In this document: piece by piece, positions 45,564 through 54,947 of the stretch
Layout: every line of letters starts with the position of its first letter
How positions within the stretch are numbered: position 1 is the stretch's first letter
Assembly (NCBI GenBank): GCA_022566315.1
Contig: JADFJC010000007.1
Coordinates: 1 to 61,787, forward strand
Origin: Planctomycetota bacterium
GTDB taxonomy: Bacteria; Planctomycetota; Phycisphaerae; Sedimentisphaerales; Anaerobacaceae
DNA length: 61,787 bases
Direction of reading: 5' to 3'
The notes under the pieces: generated by a model
What the model saw: the letters and a program-made list of their open reading frames with translations, nothing else
Told to the model about the DNA's origin: nothing
Database searches by the model: none
Made by a program: the position numbers and the translations under genes

Positions 45564-46136
45564 ATGAAAAGTGCAAAGGTAAACGAACGAAGAGCTGCAA
45601 AAGTGAGTTTTGGAAAGACAGTGCTTTGGGCGGCGGCCATCCTCGTTATTTGGAGCGGCTCAGCAGTGGCACAGCAAAGCTTCCGCGACCTTGCGAAAGA
45701 ATACGGGTGCGACTGGTTGGCCGGCCGATGGACTGCCACAACTGACGATGGTACAGAGATACAGTTGGTGTACAGGTGGGAACTTGAAGGGCACCTCCTG
45801 AGCGTTGATCTCAAGATGGGTGAGTATGTCTCCCGCGGTATGATCTTTTTCATACCGGGCGAGGAAAAGGTAGTCCAGGTGGGCGTTGACAACAGAGGTG
45901 GCAGATCCAAGGGAACATGGGAAGAGCAGGATGGCAAGCTTGTCTCGAAAAGTGAGAATATTGACGCCGATGGCAACGTACAGAAGAGTGCTACCGTTTT
46001 CTCGAAAGTGGATGCCAAGACGATAAAAATCGCACTCTACGGCGTGGACCAATATGATGAGCTTAATGATGAGTCGTGGTTCACCATGGATTTCAAACGG
46101 CAGGTCAGAAAGACAACAAAGAAAACGGACAGGTAA
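45564..46136 (+). CDS. Secreted protein of unknown function, lipocalin-like beta protein
   Basis: 190 residues. A signal peptide (VLWAAAILVIWSGSAVAQ) is followed by a beta-rich domain with WLAGRWTATTDDGTEIQLVY and LKMGEYVSRGMIFF, the pattern of small DUF1579-like or lipocalin-like domains found in secreted planctomycete proteins. No catalytic residues are visible. AAAGGG precedes the start. It follows the DUF1080 fusion gene in the same direction. Confidence 0.7.
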   Translation: MKSAKVNERRAAKVSFGKTVLWAAAILVIWSGSAVAQQSFRDLAKEYGCDWLAGRWTATTDDGTEIQLVYRWELEGHLLSVDLKMGEYVSRGMIFFIPGEEKVVQVGVDNRGGRSKGTWEEQDGKLVSKSENIDADGNVQKSATVFSKVDAKTIKIALYGVDQYDELNDESWFTMDFKRQVRKTTKKTDR

Positions 46137-46246
46137 GCCGGCAAACAAAAGAAATCAAACTGACGAAGCTCAATAATTACTCCTGCCGGAATATTCAAGG
46201 TATTCGTCAAATAAAATAGTGCATTGGGCGTTATCCTTGGTAATAT

Positions 46247-46558
46247 ATGGAAATGGAAACCCTAAAGCTATTGCGTGATTATTTTCCGACGGCGGTTTTT
46301 ACCGGCAAGTGTCTGGTTTTCATAAGCGAGGAATGGCGAGTTGAGCTTACCGAGCATAAAGACAGCGATTTCAGCAAGGCCGGCGGCGATGAGCCATCTG
46401 TTATACGTCTCAGAATCTTCAAGAGAACATTAGACGGCGAGCTTATCGGCGGACATTATGAAGATTTTCAGCTTGCTTCGTTGGGTGAGCTTGCCGAGCA
46501 GATTGAAAAGTACGTGCAAATGGCGATTGGCGCAAACCTGCGTGAAAATATTGAGTAA
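46247..46558 (+). CDS. Conserved-looking small protein of unknown function
   Basis: 103 residues, soluble, with no signal or membrane segment. The sequence begins METLKLLRDYFP from the third codon and ends in a helical segment (LGELAEQIEKYVQMAIGANL). I do not recognise a family. It lies 105 nt upstream of the YggU gene. Confidence 0.6.
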   Translation: MEMETLKLLRDYFPTAVFTGKCLVFISEEWRVELTEHKDSDFSKAGGDEPSVIRLRIFKRTLDGELIGGHYEDFQLASLGELAEQIEKYVQMAIGANLRENIE

Positions 46559-46629
46559 TTCTCGTACAGGATTGTGCATGTTTGTATTTCTCAGCAAAAC
46601 CCCCCAAGGCAGGCCTGGGGGCTAAACGG

Positions 46630-46654
46630 AAGCCCCGGGTAAAATCCAGGGCTT
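46630..46654. other. Hairpin upstream of the YggU gene
   Basis: AAGCCC (46630-46635) pairs with GGGCTT (46649-46654) around a 13-nt loop. A second C-run/G-run pairing lies just before it (about 46600-46620). They could end the preceding gene or form part of the YggU leader. Confidence 0.35.
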
Positions 46655-46663
46655 ATTATTGAG

Positions 46664-46978
46664 ATGGCTGAACCGGCGATTCAAGAAGTTAAGGGGGGTG
46701 TTGTCTTTACTGCAAAGATTGTGCCCGGCAGTAATTCACCGACACGGATTTGTGGACTGCTTGATGGGATGTTGAAGGTCAAGGTTTCTGCGGCGCCCGA
46801 GAGGGGAAAAGCCAATCAGTGCCTGCTGAAGTTTTTAGCTAAACAGCTCGGCGTGAAAAAGAAAGCCGTTAGTATAATCTCCGGTCAAACCAGCCCGGTC
46901 AAGCATGTGCAGGTTTTGGGCATTTCGACTGATACGCTGCTGAAAAAGTTGGGTTTGAATAAACAGGACTTTTGTTAA
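46664..46978 (+). CDS. YggU/DUF167 family protein
   Basis: 104 residues. The family hallmarks are VFTAKIVPGSNSP and the central LKVKVSAAPERGKANQCLLKFLA, followed by SIISGQTSPVKHVQV. The protein is small, soluble and of unknown role. Its TAA stop overlaps the ATG of the MATE gene (TAATG), so the two are coupled. Confidence 0.9.
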   Translation: MAEPAIQEVKGGVVFTAKIVPGSNSPTRICGLLDGMLKVKVSAAPERGKANQCLLKFLAKQLGVKKKAVSIISGQTSPVKHVQVLGISTDTLLKKLGLNKQDFC

Positions 46979-48405
46979 TGACGGACCAATCATCTCTACT
47001 TTCATCAAGTGACGGCGAAGACCCAACTTCACTAAAATATATGCTGAAGTTAGCGGCACCAATGGTGGTTACGACCATATCTTTTACCGTTATGCAGTTT
47101 GTTGACAGGATTATGGTTTCGCGCCTCGGCACAGATGCATTGGCGGCAATTTTGCCGGCCGGGTTTGTCAGTTTCATACCCGGGGGCTTTGCCATAGGTG
47201 CGATAACAAGCCTTAATACGTTCGTAAGTCAAAGTCTCGGCAGAGGTGACAAAGAAGACTGCTCGAATTATTTCTGGCAGGCGGTATATATGGGACTTGT
47301 TTATTTTGCGGCTGTGGTGGTGATTATGTGGCCGACGGCGCCGTGGATATTCAAAACGATGGGGCATTCGCCGTCGGTGGTTGGTATGGAAGTAATATAT
47401 CTTCGAATTATGCTTTATGCTCATATTCTGGCCGTTATTAACTGGTCGTGCGGTCAATTCTTTATGGGCATACATCGGCCGATTATCACGATGTGTGCAT
47501 CGTTGTGCGGGCAGGTGGTCAACGTGGCGGCTAATTACGTATTGATTTTCGGCAAGTTTGGTTTTCCTGAGATGGGGATTGCAGGTGCGGGCTGGGGGAC
47601 GTTTATCGGGATAGGAGTTGGGGCCTGCGTAAATATGTACCTGTATTTGAGCGGCAATATAAACGCAGAGTTTAAGTCCAGACGGACGTTAAATATTGAT
47701 TTTAGTAAGATGTATGATTTGCTGAAGGTGGGACTTCCTGCGGGATTCGGGCTGATGGTGAATGTTGCATTTTGGGGTGTGATTTTGTTCGGATTGGTTG
47801 GAAAATTCGGGACCGAAGCGCTTGCTGCGACAAGCGCTGTGCTTTCATATACAAGCCTCTCGGTTATGCCGGTTGTGGGCATAAGTACGGCCTTGACAGC
47901 GGCGGTGGGCAAGACGATAGGCCGGGGAAGAAAAGACATAGCGATTAAACAAACCAGAGTTTGTTTGAAGATTGCGCTGGTTTATATGGGATTGGTTGGG
48001 GTTTGCTTTTTTGTGTTTAGAAATGCCCTGATGGCATTTTGGTCAACCGATGATAAGGTAATCGAGGCGGGCGTTAAAATTCTCATTTGTGCCGCTATAT
48101 ACCAGACCTTTCACGCTGCACGGACTATTTACAGCGGCTCTTTGCGAGGGGCGGGCGATACGGTTTGGCTTGCAATTATCTCTGCGGTCGGAGCGATATT
48201 GATATTAGGACTTGGCGGATGGCTCGTAACTATATTTTTTCCCTCATTAGGGGCCTTGGGGCCGTGGTGTGCCGCCACGGTCAGTATTATTGCGGTCGGA
48301 TTAGCCAACCGCTGGAGATTTAAGAGCAAAAAGTGGATGAGCATAGATTTGTTTAAGCGCCGCGCGGTCAGCGTGCCGATTCAGAACGGAGCGGCGGTCG
48401 AATAG
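46978..48405 (+). CDS. MATE family multidrug/toxin efflux transporter
   Basis: About 475 residues with 12 predicted transmembrane helices in two homologous halves. MVVTTISFTVMQFVDRIMVSRLG opens the first half and GLPAGFGLMVNVAFWGVILF the second. Members export cationic drugs or metabolites by Na+ or H+ antiport. The ATG at 46978 overlaps the preceding stop and is preferred to the TTG at 46972. Confidence 0.92.
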   Translation: MTDQSSLLSSSDGEDPTSLKYMLKLAAPMVVTTISFTVMQFVDRIMVSRLGTDALAAILPAGFVSFIPGGFAIGAITSLNTFVSQSLGRGDKEDCSNYFWQAVYMGLVYFAAVVVIMWPTAPWIFKTMGHSPSVVGMEVIYLRIMLYAHILAVINWSCGQFFMGIHRPIITMCASLCGQVVNVAANYVLIFGKFGFPEMGIAGAGWGTFIGIGVGACVNMYLYLSGNINAEFKSRRTLNIDFSKMYDLLKVGLPAGFGLMVNVAFWGVILFGLVGKFGTEALAATSAVLSYTSLSVMPVVGISTALTAAVGKTIGRGRKDIAIKQTRVCLKIALVYMGLVGVCFFVFRNALMAFWSTDDKVIEAGVKILICAAIYQTFHAARTIYSGSLRGAGDTVWLAIISAVGAILILGLGGWLVTIFFPSLGALGPWCAATVSIIAVGLANRWRFKSKKWMSIDLFKRRAVSVPIQNGAAVE

Positions 48406-48448
48406 TATATCGTATTTCGTATGTCGTACTATAAGATAAAAAGCCCAG

Positions 48449-49195
48449 TCAGTCTTCGAGCCTTCGTAAGCGAATGTTTCGAATTGCTCCGGCTGTTTGC
48501 CAGGTTGCGATGCCGAGCGGTTGGGACAGGTCCACCTCGGCCCGGATGTCGATTTTTCGGCCGGTCGTTTCTATGTTTACAAGCTCTTCATCATCGAGCC
48601 AGGCTTGAATCCTGTCCGGCGTAACCCGCAGGCGAACGCGATACCATTTGTCGTCCTCAAATGAGATAAATTTAGTCGTTTCATTGTTAGCAGCGTCATA
48701 GTAGTCGATGTTAGACAGGCCGCAGACGCCGCCGCCCCAGCCGCCGAGGATTAGTGAGCAGGGATTGTCGGCGACGGGAAATGTCAGGCCGCAGAAAAAG
48801 TCGCTGCCATCAACCCGCATTGCTTCGAGCGTGATTTCGTAGTTCATTCGGACTACCGGCCCTGTCCAGTTAACGCCGGTCATATCGTTACCCATTTCCA
48901 TGTAAATAGCGCCGTCTTTTACATAGACATCACCCTGGCCGCCGAAATCAGTAACCGCCCACTGTCCGAGTGACTTACCATCGAAGAGGCTGATTTCGGT
49001 CTGAGTTATTGTTACTTCTTTGGTGACGTTAGGTTCCGTCTTTGGCAACTCTTGCGGGACACTGGTTTCGGTCTGAGTTAGCTCCTGCGAGACATTGGGT
49101 TCATTCGGCGGGGCTGCTGAGGGGGCCTCGCGGCGACATGCCCCCAGTGTAACAACAAGAAGCAAAAGTATTGTGCATTTGTGTTTGGCATTCAT
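48449..49195 (-). CDS. DUF1080/LamG-like lipoprotein
   Basis: 248 residues from ATG 49195 with GGGAGA upstream. The lipoprotein signal ends in VTLGAC. A Thr/Glu/Pro linker (about 25-65) repeats the pattern TETSVPQEL. The C-terminal domain is a concanavalin-like beta sandwich (SLFDGKSLGQWAVTDFG and GVNWTGPVVRMNYEITLEA), close to the DUF1080 group. A sugar-binding or 3-keto-disaccharide hydrolase role is possible. It converges on the MATE gene and is divergent from the TPR gene. Confidence 0.8.
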   Translation of the reverse strand: MNAKHKCTILLLLVVTLGACRREAPSAAPPNEPNVSQELTQTETSVPQELPKTEPNVTKEVTITQTEISLFDGKSLGQWAVTDFGGQGDVYVKDGAIYMEMGNDMTGVNWTGPVVRMNYEITLEAMRVDGSDFFCGLTFPVADNPCSLILGGWGGGVCGLSNIDYYDAANNETTKFISFEDDKWYRVRLRVTPDRIQAWLDDEELVNIETTGRKIDIRAEVDLSQPLGIATWQTAGAIRNIRLRRLED

Positions 49196-49430
49196 CGTAT
49201 TTCTCCCATATAAAAAATGTGTTGAACAAAATAACCTCAAAACCTATATTATACAGCAGGTATTTACTCAAAGTAACTGGTTTTTCAGTATAAATATTAC
49301 GGAAAACACAAAACAACAAGGGCCTATATGACGATAACATTCGCAGAGGTAAATACTTATCATCAGGATTGCGTTTCTAAGCAGGTGGGTATGCAGCAGT
49401 AATCAGCGGCGAAAGCCAGGGGAATAACCG

Positions 49431-51035
49431 ATGAAAAAGATTTTTGCAGCAGTATTTTGTTTTTTGATTTGCACATCGATGGTCCTGGGACGCCGGCATG
49501 ACCCCCTGGCCAATGAGAACAAAGCGGGTCTATATTCAAGGTCAATTGAACACGTCCTTCGGCTAAGAGAAGACGAAGTTGATTTGGCAACTGCTGCTTT
49601 GATTGTTTCAGAGCGGTGGAGCGATATGGTACACGGGCGAAGATACTTAGCAACGCTGGACGATATGGCTTTGGAGATTCGCGAAAGGCTCAGACGCAGA
49701 AGACTTAAGGCAGACTTCAGAGCAATTCCAGTGATAAACGCGTATTTGTTTGACGAGTTAGGATTTAAATCGACTTCAGAGGCAAGTGACCCGAATGATT
49801 TGTTTCTGCATACTGTGTTAGATAAAAAAAGCGGGTACTGCCTGAGTCTGTCAATTCTTTATCTATCACTGGCAGAGCGGCTTGATGTTCCTCTGTATGG
49901 GGTGGTTGTGCCGGGGCACTTTTTTGTCAGATACGATGACAGTCGAGTGCGATTCAATATTGAAACAACGAGCAAAGGTGGAAGAGCTTCTGATGAGCAT
50001 TATATAAATAAGTTCAAGGTGCCGATAGGCAGCAATAGCATCTATATGAAAAATCTGGACAAGATTCAGACGTTAGGATGTTTCTTAAATAATCTTGGGA
50101 ACAGCTACGACGATATCGGTAATATAGACTCTGCGTTGTTAGCGCTTGAGAGAGCGGTCGAGATAAATCCGACATTATCTGAATCTCAGGTGAATTTAGG
50201 TAACATCTACCTGACAAAGGGGCAGGTAACGGAGGCGATAAACCGATACCGAGCGGCTCTGAAAATCAACCCAAACGATGCCAAGACACATAATAACCTC
50301 GGAAATGCATACATCCAACGAGGTTGGTTAAAATATGCGGTTTCCGAGTATTACCGGTCGATTAGGCTGGACCCCAAATTCACAGATGCGTATAAAAATC
50401 TGGCTATAGTGTACTGCAGACAGGAAAGTTTCCAGCAGGCGATAGTACGGTTGAAACAGGCAATTGTTTTGGATCCAAGAGATGCTGAATGTTACAGCCA
50501 GTTAGGCGGTGTTTATGACCAGATGGGTAATTATGAGCAGGCAATAGCTCAATACAAAAAGGCATCTAAGATTGACCCGAAATTGGCTGAGGCCTATTAT
50601 GGTTTGGGCCTTTGTTACAACAAGCTGGGTTCGGTTGACGACGAAATTTGGGGATACAAGAGGGCATTGGCTGTTAAACCTGATATGTTAGCTGCTCTTA
50701 TAAATCTGGGCAATGCGTATTTCGGACAGAAGAAATATGGTGCGGCTATCGAGCAGTATAAAAAAGCCTTATCTGTAAAGCCCGATGAAGCTATGATTCA
50801 TTATAATCTTGGGGCAGCGTTTTCCAATAATGAGAATTACGAGCAGGCGGTTGCTGAATATTTAAGAGCGGTCGAGATTGACCCGGAAATTGGTGATGCG
50901 CATTACGGACTTGCTTTCGGGTTTTATCAGTTGAGGAACTACGATTTGGCCTGGAAACATATACATATTGCCGAAAAATTGGGGGTCGAGATTTCCAAAG
51001 ACCAGCTCAATGCCATCAAAAGAAAATTGCGATAG
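49431..51035 (+). CDS. Secreted protein with transglutaminase-like and TPR domains
   Basis: 534 residues. A signal peptide (FAAVFCFLICTSMVLG) is followed by a SirB1/transglutaminase-like domain (about 35-195). It has a Cys in SGYCLSLSILYLSLAERL and a His in VPGHFFVRYDD, the expected catalytic pair. From about residue 210 there are at least eight TPR units, for example AKTHNNLGNAYIQRGW and AEAYYGLGLCYNKLGS. It may be a scaffold or a cysteine-type amidase/peptidase working in a complex. The role is unknown. Confidence 0.85.
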   Translation: MKKIFAAVFCFLICTSMVLGRRHDPLANENKAGLYSRSIEHVLRLREDEVDLATAALIVSERWSDMVHGRRYLATLDDMALEIRERLRRRRLKADFRAIPVINAYLFDELGFKSTSEASDPNDLFLHTVLDKKSGYCLSLSILYLSLAERLDVPLYGVVVPGHFFVRYDDSRVRFNIETTSKGGRASDEHYINKFKVPIGSNSIYMKNLDKIQTLGCFLNNLGNSYDDIGNIDSALLALERAVEINPTLSESQVNLGNIYLTKGQVTEAINRYRAALKINPNDAKTHNNLGNAYIQRGWLKYAVSEYYRSIRLDPKFTDAYKNLAIVYCRQESFQQAIVRLKQAIVLDPRDAECYSQLGGVYDQMGNYEQAIAQYKKASKIDPKLAEAYYGLGLCYNKLGSVDDEIWGYKRALAVKPDMLAALINLGNAYFGQKKYGAAIEQYKKALSVKPDEAMIHYNLGAAFSNNENYEQAVAEYLRAVEIDPEIGDAHYGLAFGFYQLRNYDLAWKHIHIAEKLGVEISKDQLNAIKRKLR

Positions 51036-51176
51036 AGTGAACTACACGTAAAATCCGCTGCTGAATCCGGGATTGACCCGCCCGGCTTTGCCTGGCCGTG
51101 CCGGCGGCTAAACTTCCCTCGTTCAATAAACAATAAAGTTGACCGGCTAAATATTGGGTGAATAGTTAAATTTCAC

Positions 51177-51205
51177 TTGACAAAGTGATGCTGGTTCACT
51201 ATTTA
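51177..51205 (+). promoter_or_regulatory. Predicted sigma-70-type promoter of the rpmF-plsX-fabH operon
   Basis: TTGACA (51177-51182), a 17-nt spacer and TATTTA (51200-51205) lie about 80 nt upstream of rpmF. No promoter of this quality is seen between rpmF, plsX and fabH, so the three are likely transcribed together. Confidence 0.55.
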
Positions 51206-51284
51206 ACTGTTTCTTTACTATTTGTATTTAGTGTTGTTGAATAGGAATTGCCCGCCTCGACGGGTAAATATGGAGTAATTAAGA

Positions 51285-51473
51285 ATGTTACCTAAGAAGA
51301 AGACCAGTAAGTGCAGGACACGTACTCGTCGCAGCCATCATCGTCTAAAGGCTGTGAACTATTCGGTCTGTAAGAAATGTGACCAGCCCAAGCTGCCGCA
51401 CGCAGCGTGTGAAAACTGCGGTTACGTTAATCCGAAAATCACATTGAAGCTTGGCAAAGAGGAGAGCAGCTAA
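51285..51473 (+). CDS. rpmF: 50S ribosomal protein L32
   Basis: 62 residues with the L32 signature: a basic N-terminus (LPKKKTSKCRTRTRRSHH) and a zinc ribbon with CKKC and CENC pairs. This is the zinc-containing form. It precedes plsX by 2 nt, the widespread rpmF-plsX-fabH arrangement that links ribosome and lipid synthesis. Confidence 0.97.
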   Translation: MLPKKKTSKCRTRTRRSHHRLKAVNYSVCKKCDQPKLPHAACENCGYVNPKITLKLGKEESS

Positions 51474-51475
51474 AA

Positions 51476-52486
51476 ATGCGGATAGCAATTGATGCAATGG
51501 GAGGTGACAATGCACCGGATGAGATTATCGCCGGTGTGATGGAGTCAGTTGAGCATCTCGATAAAGATGATGAGTTGATACTTGTCGGTTCCGAGGAGAT
51601 AATAGAGGAACGGTTACGCTCCCTGAAGTTGCGCAAAGGTGCAGTTACTATAGTTCACGCCCCCGACGTTATTGGTATGGACGAGGTGCCGATAGAGACT
51701 CTGCGAAAGAAACCCAAAAGCTCAATCGCTGTTCTTTCCAAGTTGGCTAAAAGGGGGCAGACCGATGCGGTCATTTCTGCTGGTAATACCGGTGCTTGTG
51801 TTGCCGCCTTCCAAATGAGAATGAGAAATCTGCCTGGTGTTAATCGTCCGGGGATAGCGGTGGTATTTCCCACGCCAGAAGGGCCCGTAGTAATATGTGA
51901 TGTGGGCGCCAATATTGCCTGTAAGCCCATAAACCTTTATCAATATGCGGTGATGGCAAGCTTGTATTCAAAACATCTGCTTGGGATTGACAACCCGAGA
52001 GTTGGGCTTATGAGCATCGGCGCAGAAGATGCAAAGGGTAACGAAGTCGTAAAAAAGACGAGGGAACTGATGAAATCCGACTCGAATATGAACTTCGTCG
52101 GGAATATTGAAGGAAGGGATATTTTTGAGGGTACTTGTGACGTTGTAACCTGCGAAGGTTTTGTCGGTAACGTGATTCTAAAACTTACCGAAGGTCTTGT
52201 TGATGGTCTGTTTAAGGCGATAAAGTACGAGCTTATAGAGGAAAAACCTCAACTTGCTATGGAGTTTAAGCCCGTGGTAACAAGAATCTATAAGAAATAC
52301 GACTATAATACGTATGGCGGCGCGCCTCTGTTAGGCGTTAACGGCACAGCGCTAATCTGTCACGGCTCAAGTCAAAGCAGAACCATAAAAAATGCGATTC
52401 TGGCCTCCAAGGAATTCCACACGGAAAAAATAAACGACAAGATAATTGAATGTCTCTCGGGAACTTGCGTAAGGACCACTGACTGA
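51476..52486 (+). CDS. plsX: Phosphate acyltransferase PlsX
   Basis: 336 residues starting MRIAIDAMGGDNAPDEIIAG, the family signature. ISAGNTGACVAAFQM, PTPEGPVVICDVGAN and the GAPLLGVNG motif are also present. It converts acyl-ACP to acyl-phosphate for phospholipid synthesis by PlsY. Its stop overlaps the fabH start by one base. Confidence 0.96.
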   Translation: MRIAIDAMGGDNAPDEIIAGVMESVEHLDKDDELILVGSEEIIEERLRSLKLRKGAVTIVHAPDVIGMDEVPIETLRKKPKSSIAVLSKLAKRGQTDAVISAGNTGACVAAFQMRMRNLPGVNRPGIAVVFPTPEGPVVICDVGANIACKPINLYQYAVMASLYSKHLLGIDNPRVGLMSIGAEDAKGNEVVKKTRELMKSDSNMNFVGNIEGRDIFEGTCDVVTCEGFVGNVILKLTEGLVDGLFKAIKYELIEEKPQLAMEFKPVVTRIYKKYDYNTYGGAPLLGVNGTALICHGSSQSRTIKNAILASKEFHTEKINDKIIECLSGTCVRTTD

Positions 52487-53499
52487 TGAATAAGCTGATT
52501 AACGGCCGAACCCCCCTCTATCGTGCAGTCATCACCGGTTACGGTTCGTTTGCGCCGGCAAAAACACTAAAGAATGAAGAGCTTGCAAAAATGGTGGATA
52601 CCTCGGACGAATGGATTACTACACGGACCGGTATCAAGGCTCGACATATTACTACCGACAATGAAAGCTCGGCATTTTTGGCCACCGAAGCAGCCAAAAA
52701 AGCTTTGGCCGAGGCAAATCTTGACGTCGGCGATATCGAAATTATTGTTGTGGCTACTATTACGCCGGAGATGGTCTTTCCATCGACGGCCTCCTTTGTG
52801 CAGCGGACTTTAGGGGCAAAGAAAGCATGGGTGTTCGATTTGGCCGCTGCCTGCACCGGTTTTGTATATGCTCTCTCGATTGTGCAGCAGTTTATAGAAA
52901 GCGGCCGATTTAAAAATGCCCTCGTAATAGGTGCAGAAACTTTGACTAAGATTACCGACTGGACCGACCGGACAAGCTGTATCCTTTTCGGAGATGGTGC
53001 CGGTGCGATAGTGCTTGAGCAAAGTAATGACGGACGCAGGGGTATTTTATACAGCACTATGCATTCGGATGGGGAACGCTGGGAGGCATTGAACTGCCAG
53101 GCTTACGGTTCTCGCTACCCGGTGACCAAACCGTTGGCCGACCCCAAAAAAATCTATATGCAAATCAACGGCAGAGAGGTCTATCAGCAGGCTATTCGGC
53201 GAATCGTTGAAACGGTTAACCACTGTATGGACCATTGTAGTTTGACCATTGATGAGATTACGATGCTCATTTCACACCAGATGAATGCGAGAATTATCGA
53301 GTCTGCATCGAAGCGATTAAACCTGCCGGCCGAAAAGGTCTTTATAAATATCAGCGAGTACGGCAATACCTCAGCGGCCTCGGTGCCCATAGCATTTGAT
53401 GAGTGCGTCAGAAAGGGAAAAATAAAACGAGGCGATATTATCATTTTAGTCGCCTTCGGTGCAGGGTTGACCTGGGGAGCAAATATAATTGAGTTTTAA
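52486..53499 (+). CDS. fabH: Beta-ketoacyl-ACP synthase III
   Basis: 337 residues. The Cys-His-Asn triad of KAS III is Cys123 (DLAAACTGFVYAL), a His in MLISHQMNARI and an Asn in YGNTSAASVPIA. It begins fatty acid synthesis by condensing an acyl-CoA primer with malonyl-ACP. A 10-bp stem follows at 53552-53574 before the fabK-like gene. Confidence 0.96.
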   Translation: MNKLINGRTPLYRAVITGYGSFAPAKTLKNEELAKMVDTSDEWITTRTGIKARHITTDNESSAFLATEAAKKALAEANLDVGDIEIIVVATITPEMVFPSTASFVQRTLGAKKAWVFDLAAACTGFVYALSIVQQFIESGRFKNALVIGAETLTKITDWTDRTSCILFGDGAGAIVLEQSNDGRRGILYSTMHSDGERWEALNCQAYGSRYPVTKPLADPKKIYMQINGREVYQQAIRRIVETVNHCMDHCSLTIDEITMLISHQMNARIIESASKRLNLPAEKVFINISEYGNTSAASVPIAFDECVRKGKIKRGDIIILVAFGAGLTWGANIIEF

Positions 53500-53551
53500 G
53501 CTTCTCGAATGGAATATTTTGTCTTATACTGCGAGCAAATACGGGTTTTCG

Positions 53552-53574
53552 GCTCTCTGCAAGGTGCAGGGAGC
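53552..53574 (+). other. Stable hairpin between fabH and the fabK-like gene
   Basis: GCTCTCTGCA (53552-53561) pairs with TGCAGGGAGC (53565-53574) around a 3-nt loop, with one G-U position. There is no U-run after it. It may be an attenuator or a processing site that sets the ratio of upstream and downstream genes. Confidence 0.4.
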
Positions 53575-53615
53575 TAAGACAATAACATTAAGTAACCGAA
53601 GGAACTTAACAATAT

Positions 53616-54743
53616 ATGAATTTTAACAAGATGCCAACACTGCGAATAGGTACTTGGGAAGTTGAAATACCAATCGTCCAGGGAGGGATGGGCGTCGGCA
53701 TTTCCTTATCAAATTTAACCGCAGCCGTTGCAAACGCCGGCGGTATTGGAGTTATTGCCACCCCTGGAATCGGTCAGTTTGAACCCGATTGGGACACAGA
53801 TCCCATAGGAGCAAACAAAAGGGCCTTGCGAGACGAAATAAGAAAGGCAAAGGCCAAAACGAGTGGGATTATCGGCGTAAATGTGATGGTGGCCCTTTCA
53901 AATTTTGACGACCTGGTGCAATGTTCTGTGGATGAAGAGGTGAATGTGCTCTTTCTTGGTGCAGGACTTCCATTAGGGCTACCCAAGACACTACCGCTCG
54001 ATAGGCTGGGTGAGCTCGCTACGAAGTTTGCACCTATAGTGTCTTCCGCCAGAGCGACTAAGATAATATTTAGAGCCTGGCAGAAACGATACAACCATGT
54101 GCCCGATGCCGTGGTTGTAGAAGGGCCATTAGCCGGGGGGCATCTCGGCTTCAGAAAAGACCATATCGATAATCCTGACTATGCGCTGGAAAAATTACTG
54201 CCGGAAGTAATCGCTGTGGTAAAGCCTTATGAAAAGCAATTCAACAAAAGTATTCCGGTCATCGCTGCCGGCGGAATATATACAGGTGCTGATATTCATA
54301 AATTCATGGAGTTAGGAGCCCAGGGAATCCAGATGGCGACCAGGTTTGTTGCAACTTATGAGTGTGATGCCTCCATAAAATTCAAAGAGGCGTATCTGAA
54401 CTGCAAAAAAGAGGACATTGTCATAATTGACAGCCCCGTTGGATTGCCTGGACGAGCCATACGGAATGAGTTTCTTGAGCGGGTGTCGTCAGGCGTTAAA
54501 GAAACTTTTAAATGCCCCTGGAAGTGTTTGAAAACTTGTGATTTTAAGAATGTGTCATATTGCATTGCTCTTGCATTAACCAATGCCAAAATAGGTAATC
54601 TTGAAGGAGGATTCGCCTTTGCGGGAGCTAATGCCTATAGAGTAGATAAAATCATCTCTGTTAAAGAGCTTATGGGGACGTTAGTTGAAGAATATATGGT
54701 TGCAGTAACGCAGCGTTCGACGAAAGCCGAATTGCCGACATAA
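53616..54743 (+). CDS. FabK-like enoyl-ACP reductase / nitronate monooxygenase family
   Basis: 375 residues, an FMN-binding TIM barrel. PIVQGGMGVGISLSNLTAAV opens the barrel, EGPLAGGHLGF is the substrate loop, and PVIAAGGIYTGADI with GAQGIQMATRFV binds the FMN phosphate. Near the C-terminus is a Cys-rich segment (CPWKCLKTCDFKNVSYC). Within a fatty acid operon without fabI or fabL, enoyl-ACP reduction is the likely role. The same fold also includes nitronate monooxygenases, so this is context-based. Confidence 0.8.
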   Translation: MNFNKMPTLRIGTWEVEIPIVQGGMGVGISLSNLTAAVANAGGIGVIATPGIGQFEPDWDTDPIGANKRALRDEIRKAKAKTSGIIGVNVMVALSNFDDLVQCSVDEEVNVLFLGAGLPLGLPKTLPLDRLGELATKFAPIVSSARATKIIFRAWQKRYNHVPDAVVVEGPLAGGHLGFRKDHIDNPDYALEKLLPEVIAVVKPYEKQFNKSIPVIAAGGIYTGADIHKFMELGAQGIQMATRFVATYECDASIKFKEAYLNCKKEDIVIIDSPVGLPGRAIRNEFLERVSSGVKETFKCPWKCLKTCDFKNVSYCIALALTNAKIGNLEGGFAFAGANAYRVDKIISVKELMGTLVEEYMVAVTQRSTKAELPT

Positions 54744-54847
54744 ACGGTTAGGACTGGTAAAGAAATTAGGTTTCGTTTTTGGCTGAGCGAGGACAAGGCT
54801 GGCAAGGAAGCAAAACGCAGGACTACTGGTTGGTAGTACGAGTTTTG

Positions 54848-54912
54848 CTGAGGCCGCCAGCCGAAGCCGCAGCCAGCCAAAAATGGAAGATAATTTATTT
54901 ACAAGTCCTTAG
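54848..54912 (+). repeat. 65-bp dispersed repeat, copy 2
   Basis: This matches the reverse complement of 8486-8550 with two visible mismatches. It lies in the 204-bp spacer between the fabK-like gene and fabD, just before the RRM-like start. The spacer shows no other gene. Confidence 0.85.
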
Positions 54913-54947
54913 GCAAATCTTGAAGGCCGGGAAAAAAGGAACTCGAA

